From an uncultured Campylobacter sp. (GTDB lineage: Bacteria > Campylobacterota > Campylobacteria > Campylobacterales > Campylobacteraceae), in contig NZ_CALIII010000241.1 in assembly GCF_938018145.1 (NCBI RefSeq), positions 1 through 9,492 of the forward strand: a stretch of DNA of 9,492 bases. Direction: 5' to 3'. Positions 1 to 5,554 of this stretch are shown here, piece after piece; position 1 is the first letter of the stretch; each line of letters begins with the position of its first letter. A program made the position numbers and the translations under genes. The notes under the pieces were generated by a model. The model made no database searches, had not been told where the DNA came from, and worked only from the letters and a program-made list of their open reading frames with translations.

Positions 1-396
1 ATGCTAATGCTAGATAAATTTGAAGAAAAAGTAGACGTAGCTATCCGCCGAGATATATTGCTACGCGTGGATTTCGGGCTCTTTTCGCTCGCGATCAAAA
101 ATCTCATAGATAACGCCCTAAAATACGCCGACGACAAAAAGGCGCAGGTCATCTGCGACGCGGACGGTATCGTCGTGAGAAATCTAGGCCAACCGCTACA
201 AAATCCTATCGAGTACTACATGCAGGCCTTCATCCGCGAAAAGGGCAGCAAAAGCAGCGGCATGGGGCTAGGCCTCTACATCATCGACCACATCTGCCGT
301 ATGCACAAATTTAGCCTAAAATACTCATACGAGGACGGCTTCCACTCATTTAAAATTTGCACCAATCCAAAGGAAAGCGTTGAAAAAAGGGCTTGA
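1..396 (+). CDS. racS: Sensor histidine kinase, C-terminal ATPase domain (RacS-like), 5' truncated
   Basis: Only the last 131 residues are inside the window; the reading frame is open from base 1 and the ATG there is probably internal, because the histidine phospho-acceptor, HAMP and membrane segments of such a kinase (about 400 residues) are missing. What is visible is a HATPase_c domain that binds ATP to phosphorylate the kinase. The N box is NLIDNALKYA (fragment residues 34-43, Asn34 and Asn38) and the G2 box is SGMGLGL (86-92). The G1 box is unusual: instead of D-x-G-x-G it reads VRNLGQPL (59-66). I call it RacS because it directly precedes and overlaps recR, as racR-racS-recR do in C. 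jejuni, where RacRS is a two-component system linked to temperature and low-oxygen electron acceptor use. The kinase domain is certain; the RacS assignment rests mostly on gene order. Confidence 0.85.
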   Translation: MLMLDKFEEKVDVAIRRDILLRVDFGLFSLAIKNLIDNALKYADDKKAQVICDADGIVVRNLGQPLQNPIEYYMQAFIREKGSKSSGMGLGLYIIDHICRMHKFSLKYSYEDGFHSFKICTNPKESVEKRA

Positions 397-952
397 GAAA
401 TTTAACGAGCTCGTGGCGGCCTTTGAGCGGCTACCGGGCGTGGGCAAAAAGTCCGCCCAGCGCTACGCCTATCACGTCTGCCTAAAGGATAGCTTCGGCG
501 GACTAAAACTCGCGCAAAGCATCGAGGATGCCGTGAGATTTACGGGCAAATGTCAAATTTGCGGCGGGCTTAGCGAGGATGAGATTTGCGACATTTGCAG
601 CGACGAAACGCGCGACAAGGAGCTACTAGCGGTCGTAGAAAGCCCAAAGGATATCCTAGTTTTCGAACAAAGCGCGATCTACCGCGGACGCTACTTTGTG
701 CTTGAGGAGATAACTCCCGAGCAAACCGAGAAACTGCGCGAGGTCATCCGCCAAAACGGCGTAACCGAGATTATTTTCGCGCTAACGCCGGGGCTTAGCA
801 GCGACGCGGTGATGGTTTTTATCGAGGATAAGCTAAGCGATTTGGGCGTTAAATTTAGCAAGATAGCCCAAGGCGTACCAACAGGCGTAAATCTCGAAAA
901 TATCGACCTTCTATCGCTCATGAAAGCGCTTGATAGCAGGACTGAGCTGTAA
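380..952 (+). CDS. recR: Recombination mediator protein RecR
   Basis: RecR acts with RecO (and RecF) to load RecA on SSB-coated single-stranded DNA at gaps and breaks in the cytoplasm. The 190-residue product has the family's normal length and order: a helix-hairpin-helix with LPGVGKKSAQRYA (residues 18-30), a four-cysteine zinc finger (C58, C61, C70, C73), and a Toprim domain from about residue 81 (VVESPKD at 85-91) to the C-terminal region with VPTGVNLENID (166-176). The start is a TTG at 380-382; it gives the family-typical beginning K-x-L-E-K-F-N-E-L and has AAGGAA at 370-375 in front. The gene overlaps the kinase gene by 17 bases, so the two are almost certainly co-transcribed and translationally coupled. 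No convincing terminator for recR on the plus strand was found in the following gap. Confidence 0.97.
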   Translation: MKKGLEKFNELVAAFERLPGVGKKSAQRYAYHVCLKDSFGGLKLAQSIEDAVRFTGKCQICGGLSEDEICDICSDETRDKELLAVVESPKDILVFEQSAIYRGRYFVLEEITPEQTEKLREVIRQNGVTEIIFALTPGLSSDAVMVFIEDKLSDLGVKFSKIAQGVPTGVNLENIDLLSLMKALDSRTEL

Positions 953-1213
953 ATTTAACTCTGGCGCGCGAAATTTTTATCAATTTAACGCCATATTTTT
1001 AAATTCGCCCGACTCCAAATTTAAGATTGGTCGGCCAAATTTCCATCGCATTTCACACAGGCTCCTCCTCAAATTTAATCCGCTGCCAAAGCTAATCAAA
1101 TTTACAACGACTCAAATTTAGTACGTAGTCCGAAAATAAAATTTTACAAGCACGATAAAGAATAAAAAGAAAAATTTAAAAAGAGAAATTTACGACCCGA
1201 AGGCCGTAAATTT
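951..1213. repeat. AAATTT-rich non-coding gap between recR and the TRAP gene
   Basis: The 288 bases between recR and the converging TRAP gene hold no credible gene. They hold eleven copies of the self-complementary hexamer AAATTT, starting at 951, 971, 1017, 1037, 1071, 1098, 1114, 1139, 1172, 1186 and 1208 (counted by eye; the first overlaps the recR stop codon), often as CAAATTT or TAAATTTA. Spacing is irregular (14 to 36 bases), so this is not a tandem array. The left part could fold only weakly. The right end holds the strong terminator described separately, whose stem includes two of these copies. Confidence 0.7.
1178..1213 (-). terminator. Rho-independent terminator of the TRAP binding-protein gene
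   Basis: Read on the minus strand, positions 1213-1202 (AAATTTACGGCC) pair with 1197-1186 (GGTCGTAAATTT) as a 12-base-pair stem with one G-U wobble, closed by a TTCG tetraloop at 1201-1198 in the very stable C(UUCG)G setting. The sequence CTCTTTTT then follows (1185-1178), with further T-runs beyond it. It begins 28 bases after the TRAP gene's stop. On the plus strand no T-run follows the hairpin, so it should not stop recR transcription efficiently. Confidence 0.88.
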
Positions 1214-1240
1214 AAGCCGCCCGAAACGAACGGCTAGAAG

Positions 1241-2296
1241 TTATTTCGTAGTTTTTTGGATATACGAGAACTCGGAAATTTTCGTCCACTCGCGAGCCTT
1301 AGCCAAAAACGCTCTTTGAGAGTCCAATATCTCCTTAAACAGCGGATCTTTCGCAGCCTCTTCGTCTAGAATCTCATCGCTTGCTTTTCTAAGCGCGTCC
1401 ATAACGTCTTGCGGGAACGAGCGAACCTCGATATCAGGATACTCCGCTTTCATCTTCGCCCAGTATTCTGCGTTATCAAAGAACGAGCGCGTATTTAGCA
1501 TGCTAGCTACCTCGTTAGCCGCAGCCTCGATCACAGCCTGAAGGTCGGCAGGTAGCTTCTCGTAGGTCTTTTTGTTTACGAAAAACTGAGTTTGGCCGCT
1601 CGGCTCTTGCCAGCCCGTGTAGTAGTATTTGGCGATCTTGTGAAAGCCAAGACCCATATCAAACGCAGGGCTAACCCACTCGACCGAGTCGATCGTGCCC
1701 ATCTCTAGCGCCATATATAGCTCGCCGGTCGGGATTGTGTTTATCGTAGCTCCCACGCGCGCCATAACCTCGCCGCCAAAGCCAGGGATCCTGATTTTTA
1801 AGCCTTTTAAATCCTCTACGCTTTTGATCTCTTTTTTAAACCAACCGCCCATTTGCGTGCCTGTGTCGCCGGCGTTAAAGACTTTTATGTTGTATTTATC
1901 GTAAACTTTTTCCTCTAGCTGCTTGCCGCCGCCAAACTCATACCATGCGCGTAGCTCGCTAGCAGTCATACCAAAAGGTACGGCAGTGAAAAACATAGTG
2001 TTTGCGTCCTTACCCTTGTAGTAGTAGGATGCAGTATAGCCGATATCGTACTGACCGCCCTTAACAAAGTCTAGGATACCAAACGGCGCCTTGTGCTTAG
2101 ATGGATAATCTATCCTCACCTCTAGCCTGCCATCGCTTAGCGTCTCGACCACGCGCTTAAATTCTTTCGCCGCGTCGCCCAAAACCGGAGTCGTGCTCTC
2201 CCAGGTGCTAGCTAGCTTTAGCTTATAGGTTTTGTCCGCTGCGTTCGCGCTTAGCGCTAAACCGAAAGCAGCCAAAACCGCTAAAAACTTTTTCAT
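1241..2296 (-). CDS. dctP: TRAP transporter periplasmic solute-binding protein, DctP family, TakP-like (2-oxo acid type)
   Basis: The 351-residue product is a periplasmic binding protein for a tripartite ATP-independent periplasmic (TRAP) transporter, which imports organic acids using an ion gradient. It starts with a clear signal peptide, likely cut after ANA at residue 19. The DctP core contains the conserved arginine that holds the ligand carboxylate (R169 in KIRIPG). The stretches GDTGTQMGGWFKKE (143-156) and DSVEWVSP (203-210) look like Rhodobacter TakP, where the matching Gln, Glu and Trp (here Q148, E206, W207) lie at the ligand and sodium site. A 2-oxo acid such as pyruvate is therefore the inferred ligand. 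The ATG is supported by AAGGAG (2307-2302) five bases upstream. Promoter and terminator are both visible, so this is a single-gene unit. No membrane subunits (DctQ/DctM) are adjacent; they must be elsewhere or be shared. Confidence 0.93.
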   Translation of the reverse strand: MKKFLAVLAAFGLALSANAADKTYKLKLASTWESTTPVLGDAAKEFKRVVETLSDGRLEVRIDYPSKHKAPFGILDFVKGGQYDIGYTASYYYKGKDANTMFFTAVPFGMTASELRAWYEFGGGKQLEEKVYDKYNIKVFNAGDTGTQMGGWFKKEIKSVEDLKGLKIRIPGFGGEVMARVGATINTIPTGELYMALEMGTIDSVEWVSPAFDMGLGFHKIAKYYYTGWQEPSGQTQFFVNKKTYEKLPADLQAVIEAAANEVASMLNTRSFFDNAEYWAKMKAEYPDIEVRSFPQDVMDALRKASDEILDEEAAKDPLFKEILDSQRAFLAKAREWTKISEFSYIQKTTK

Positions 2297-2322
2297 TTTT
2301 GCTCCTTAAAATAAATTGGCCG

Positions 2323-2345
2323 ATTATACTTATTTTTTTTAAAAA
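2323..2345 (-). promoter_or_regulatory. Promoter of the TRAP binding-protein gene
   Basis: On the minus strand a perfect TATAAT lies at 2328-2323, preceded by a T-run at 2345-2341 and an A-rich stretch, the pattern of Campylobacter housekeeping promoters, which lack a conserved -35. The expected start of transcription is near 2316, giving a leader of about 20 bases that carries the AAGGAG ribosome site. Predicted by pattern only. Confidence 0.65.
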
Positions 2346-2356
2346 TTTGGTAAAAT
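2333..2356 (+). promoter_or_regulatory. Probable pyk promoter
   Basis: On the plus strand TAAAAT at 2351-2356 follows TTGG and, ten bases further upstream, a run of eight T (2333-2340). This fits the T-rich, -35-less promoter layout of Campylobacter. Transcription would start near 2363, leaving a short leader of about 14 bases with the AAGGGG ribosome site (2366-2371). An alternative -10, TATACT at 2325-2330, cannot be excluded. Confidence 0.5.
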
Positions 2357-2376
2357 TGCGCAAAAAAGGGGCATCC

Positions 2377-3831
2377 ATGAATAAAAAAACCAAAATCCTA
2401 GCCACGGTCGGACCGGCCAGCGAATCCATAGAGGTTATGGAGCAATTAGTTTTAGCCGGAGTCAATGCTTTTAGGCTAAATTTCAGCCACGGCACGCACG
2501 AATACCATAAATCAAATATCGATAAAATCAGGCAAGTAGAGGCGAAACTCGGGCGAAAGATAGGTATATTTCAGGATATCTGCGGCCCAAAAATAAGAGT
2601 CGGCAAGCTAGACAGAAGCGAATTTAAACTAAAAGTCGGCGATACGCTAATCTTCGTAAAAGATGAAATAATCGGCGAGCAAATAGACGAAAATCACTAT
2701 AAGCTTTGCATAAATCAGCCTCAAATTTTAGCCGCGCTAAAAACGGGCGAATACATCTACCTATGCGACGGACAAATCCGCGCTAAAATCACGCAAGCAA
2801 GCGCCCAAAAAGTAGAAGCCGTAGTGGAAAACGACGGGATACTCCGCTCGAACAAAGGCGTAAATTTCCCAAACACCAAGCTAAATATAGAGGTTATCAC
2901 GCCTAAGGATTTAAAAGATTTAGAATTTGGCGCAAAAAACGGCGTGCATTTCGTCGCGATCTCTTTCGTACAAAACGCAAACGACATAAGAAAAGCTAGA
3001 GAAATCCTAAAGGGCTTTGGCTCCAAAGCTCAAATTTACGCCAAAATAGAAAAATTTGACGCCGTGGAAAATATCGACGAGATCATCGAGGTTAGCGACG
3101 GCGTGATGGTAGCGCGCGGCGATCTGGGTATCGAGGTGCCCTACTACAAGGTGCCGACGATCCAAAAGCTCATTATCAAAAAAGCAAACGAAGCAGTTAA
3201 GCCAGTCATCACGGCTACACAGATGATGCTAAGTATGGCCGAGCACGAAACAGCTACTAGAGCCGAGATCAGCGACGTGGCAAACGCCGTACTAGACGGC
3301 ACCGACGTAGTCATGCTAAGCGAAGAAAGCGCGGTCGGCATAAACCCCGTCGCCGTCGTAGAAGCGATGAGCAACACCATAATCCAAACGCAGCAAATTT
3401 ATCCTTTTAACAAATTTGATTTTGACCGCTACGACGATACGGATATGATGGCATCTAGTACCGCCAGACTCGCCTCGGCGCTAAAAGTAGACGGCATCAT
3501 CGCGCTAACCTCATCGGGCGGCTCGGCGGCGAAACTAGCCAGATACCGCACGGATATAGATATCATCGCCATAACGCACAACGAGCAGGCCGCGTATAGG
3601 CTGACTCTTTGCTGGGGCATAACGGCCGCGTTTGTAATAGAAAAAGAAGAAAGACTGCACACGCTCATGGCCAAATCGATCAAAGCCGCAGTCGAAAAAG
3701 GCTACATAAAAGACGACAAAAGCTACATCATGACCGCTGGCTATCCGACGGGAGTAGCGGGCAGCTCGGACTTGATCAGAATTTTAAGAAAAGCTCAGAT
3801 AGATTATTATCTAGAAGAAGCCGATAAATAG
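2377..3831 (+). CDS. pyk: Pyruvate kinase
   Basis: Pyruvate kinase transfers phosphate from phosphoenolpyruvate to ADP, giving pyruvate and ATP in the cytoplasm. The 484-residue product has the usual order: an (alpha/beta)8 barrel start (LNFSHGTHEYH, 35-44, with the substrate-binding N and H), a B domain from about 72 to 165, the barrel catalytic stretch (AKIEKFDAVENIDEI, 222-236, and VARGDLGIEVP, 245-255), TRAEISDVANAVLDGTD (294-310), and a C-terminal regulatory domain from about 355. Two signature stretches differ from common forms: TQMMLSM (281-287) rather than TQMLESM, and SEESAVG (315-321) rather than SGETAKG. The start at 2377 is chosen over an in-frame ATG at 2299 because it begins the family-typical TKILATVGPAS and has AAGGGG five bases upstream; the 26 extra residues would span the promoter. 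Its 3' end overlaps aroE by 25 bases, tail to tail. Confidence 0.97.
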   Translation: MNKKTKILATVGPASESIEVMEQLVLAGVNAFRLNFSHGTHEYHKSNIDKIRQVEAKLGRKIGIFQDICGPKIRVGKLDRSEFKLKVGDTLIFVKDEIIGEQIDENHYKLCINQPQILAALKTGEYIYLCDGQIRAKITQASAQKVEAVVENDGILRSNKGVNFPNTKLNIEVITPKDLKDLEFGAKNGVHFVAISFVQNANDIRKAREILKGFGSKAQIYAKIEKFDAVENIDEIIEVSDGVMVARGDLGIEVPYYKVPTIQKLIIKKANEAVKPVITATQMMLSMAEHETATRAEISDVANAVLDGTDVVMLSEESAVGINPVAVVEAMSNTIIQTQQIYPFNKFDFDRYDDTDMMASSTARLASALKVDGIIALTSSGGSAAKLARYRTDIDIIAITHNEQAAYRLTLCWGITAAFVIEKEERLHTLMAKSIKAAVEKGYIKDDKSYIMTAGYPTGVAGSSDLIRILRKAQIDYYLEEADK

Positions 3832-4622
3832 AGGGCTTTTCGCATCGAGGCTTCGATTTTAGCCTCGTCAAGCGAGCCCTTGAAAAATAAATTTAACGCT
3901 AAAACCGCCTGAAAAAGCAGCATCTTAGAGCCGTCTTTATGCGCGAGCCCGCTAGCGGCGGCTAAATTTAAAAAAGGCGTTTTTTTGCCGTAAATCACGT
4001 CAAAGGCAAATTTGGCTTCACTAAAAATCGGACGCAAAATCTCGATCGGCGCGGGCAAATTTTTATCTTTTAACCCCGCCGAGGTCGTATTTACGACGAG
4101 GTCAAATTTGCCGCCATTAAATTTGCCAAAATTTGCCCAGCTAAATTTTTCAATTTCAGCAAAATTTGCCAGCCTCTCCTCGCTTCTATTTAGCACGCAA
4201 ACTCGCACACCGCGGCTTTTTAAGGCGTAGGCTACTGCTCTAGCCGTTCCGCCAGCGCCCAAAATGAGAGCCGAATTTATATGTCCAAAACTCTCTATCG
4301 TTCGTAAAAATCCGGGCGCATCGGTATTGTAGCCGTAAATTTTATCGCCGCGAGCTACAAGGGTATTTACGGAGCCGATTTTGGCAGCCGTTTCGTCTTC
4401 GATATCGCACTGCGCTAGCGCGGCTTCTTTGTGAGGTACGGTTACGTTCGCGCCGCTTAGTTTTAGTTCTTTAAATTTAGAGATGAGTTGCGAGCCGTCT
4501 GCTAGCTCGTAGCGAGTATAGAGAGCTTCGCGAGATAGACCCAGCTCGCCGAGGGCTAGATTGTGTAGCCTCGGCGAAACGGAGTGGGATATAGGGTTGC
4601 CAAAAACGGCAAAAACCATCAT
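3807..4622 (-). CDS. aroE: Shikimate 5-dehydrogenase
   Basis: AroE reduces 3-dehydroshikimate to shikimate with NADPH, the fourth step of the path to chorismate and aromatic amino acids. The 271 residues are full length. The substrate domain has the SHSVSPRLHN region (12-21, S14 and S16), the catalytic lysine in NVTVPHKE (K65), N86, and the catalytic aspartate in NTDAPGF (D101). The Rossmann domain has GAGGTARAV (122-130), NRS (145-147, NADP phosphate site) and NTTSAG (178-183). Q238 closes the site. The start ATG overlaps the preceding stop (ATGA, 4 bases); a second ATG follows at once at 4619, so the exact first residue is uncertain. No good ribosome site is seen, so translation is probably coupled to the SPOR gene. 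It is the last visible gene of the operon. Residues 152-173 are unusual and described separately. Confidence 0.96.
   Translation of the reverse strand: MMVFAVFGNPISHSVSPRLHNLALGELGLSREALYTRYELADGSQLISKFKELKLSGANVTVPHKEAALAQCDIEDETAAKIGSVNTLVARGDKIYGYNTDAPGFLRTIESFGHINSALILGAGGTARAVAYALKSRGVRVCVLNRSEERLANFAEIEKFSWANFGKFNGGKFDLVVNTTSAGLKDKNLPAPIEILRPIFSEAKFAFDVIYGKKTPFLNLAAASGLAHKDGSKMLLFQAVLALNLFFKGSLDEAKIEASMRKALYLSASSR
3832..3880. other. Nested stem structure inside the aroE 3' end, just after the pyk stop
   Basis: AGGGCT (3832-3837) can pair with AGCCCT (3875-3880), and inside it CGAGGCT (3846-3852) pairs perfectly with AGCCTCG (3861-3867), loop of eight. It begins at the first base after the pyk stop codon. 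There is no T-run on either strand, so it is not a standard intrinsic terminator. It may protect or define the pyk mRNA 3' end. It is wholly within aroE coding sequence, so chance from codon constraints is possible. Confidence 0.3.
4104..4167. repeat. Cluster of five AAATTT hexamers within aroE
   Basis: Five AAATTT copies start at 4104, 4119, 4129, 4143 and 4162; four are followed by GCC or GCCC on the plus strand (AAATTTGCC). In the AroE protein they encode repeated Asn-Phe and Lys-Phe pairs at residues 152-173 (ANF, KF, ANF, KF, KF), in the variable stretch between the NADP-site NRS and NTTSAG. The hexamer that crowds the gap after recR thus also shapes a coding segment. Confidence 0.6.
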
Positions 4623-5545
4623 TTTATATTTACGATAAAGGCGTTTGGAGCCGCGCTTTGCTTGATTTTAGCAAGCTCGCTTTTTAGCTGCTCGCCGCTG
4701 TAAGGGCCGACTAGAACCTTGATGATTTCATTGCCGTTTACGTTCGTCCTATATAGCTTATAGGCGTATCCTGCGGCCTTTAGTTTGCCAAACTCCGGCG
4801 CTTTTTCATTAAAGTGCTTAACGGCGAAAACTTGCACGTAACTACCGCTGTGGGCATCCCCGCCGCTAGCTACAGGAGCTTGTTTTGCCGGCTTTTGTTT
4901 TGCCTGTTTTTCTTTAGCTGCATCGTTTTTAGGCTGTTTTGCAGCTTTTTCTTGTTTAGGCTCTTTTTGTTTTACTACGTTTACGTGCTGCTTAGGCTCG
5001 GCTTTTGGCTCGCTTGGTTGAGCACCTGGAGCGTCATTTTGTTTTAAAGCGCCCTGTATAGTAGAAGGCTCGGTCGGAGTAGGAGCTGGCGCACCTGCAT
5101 CTTGCTGTCTTTTATCCTCTTTTTCCTTGAGCGCTTTTACCATATCCTCAAAGCTATCTTGACCTTTGTTTTCAGGCACGATAGGCACCTGCTCAAAAGT
5201 AGGATTTGGCTGCTGCGCCTGAGGCTCGGACGGAGGAGGCGGAGCGACTGGAGGGACGTTAGTTTGCGCTACTTGCGGCGCAGGCTCGCTAGGCGGAGTG
5301 GCAGGTACGCTCACTTGCTGCGGGATGCTTCGCGTATTGTCTGGCTCAGGCGGCAAAACCAGCCTAGAGTCCGTTTGCGCGACTTGATCATTAGTCTCCG
5401 GCGAATTTAAAAATTTCATCACGATGAGAACAGCTAAAAAGATAATGACGAAAACGGCGACGAGGATGAGGATCCTCTTGACGTTTTTGTTCTTTTTATC
5501 CTCGTTGTTATCAAGCATGATGTCTCTTAGCTCGTTATACTCCAT
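4619..5545 (-). CDS. Membrane-anchored SPOR-domain protein
   Basis: The 308-residue product has a short cytoplasmic N-terminus rich in charged residues, one membrane helix (about 25-46, following KKNKNVKR, so N-in), a long disordered periplasmic linker (about 50-230), and a C-terminal SPOR domain (about 232-308, starting SGSYVQVFAVKHF). SPOR domains bind glycan strands stripped of peptide stems, typically at the division septum, so a role in cell-wall division or remodelling is inferred. The linker is first Pro/Gln-rich, with QVAQT at 54-58 and 91-95 and PSEP at 85-88, 105-108 and 177-180, then Lys/Gln/Ala-rich (181-223). Start ATG 5545 has AAGGAG (5556-5551) five bases upstream; that site overlaps the stop of the previous gene. 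An in-frame ATG at residue 10 is less likely. It occupies the place of C. jejuni Cj0404. No FtsN-specific motif was identified. Confidence 0.9.
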   Translation of the reverse strand: MEYNELRDIMLDNNEDKKNKNVKRILILVAVFVIIFLAVLIVMKFLNSPETNDQVAQTDSRLVLPPEPDNTRSIPQQVSVPATPPSEPAPQVAQTNVPPVAPPPPSEPQAQQPNPTFEQVPIVPENKGQDSFEDMVKALKEKEDKRQQDAGAPAPTPTEPSTIQGALKQNDAPGAQPSEPKAEPKQHVNVVKQKEPKQEKAAKQPKNDAAKEKQAKQKPAKQAPVASGGDAHSGSYVQVFAVKHFNEKAPEFGKLKAAGYAYKLYRTNVNGNEIIKVLVGPYSGEQLKSELAKIKQSAAPNAFIVNIK

Positions 5546-5554
5546 TTTTACTCC

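Noticed and set aside
1017..1042. Possible hairpins built from CCAA/TTGG in the gap after recR
   Set aside because: Stems of about four pairs without a T-run; not a convincing recR terminator.
930..1121. Short plus-strand open frame after recR
   Set aside because: It starts within recR, has no ribosome site, and its residues (repeated K-F-N/ K-F-T) are just translated AAATTT words.
2299..2376. In-frame upstream start adding 26 residues to pyruvate kinase
   Set aside because: The extension covers the promoter region, lacks family resemblance, and the ATG at 2377 has a proper ribosome site and the expected N-terminus.
2297..2376. Fur box in the divergent promoter region
   Set aside because: No match to the GATAATnATnATTATC-type pattern beyond general A/T richness.
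3800..3813. Small palindrome TAGAT-TATT-ATCTA near the aroE stop
   Set aside because: Only five A/T-rich pairs and no T-run; too weak to call a terminator for aroE.
4814..5410. Open frames opposite the SPOR gene (one hydrophobic, one arginine-rich)
   Set aside because: They are complements of the Lys/Gln- and Pro-rich codons of the linker; no ribosome sites or family features.
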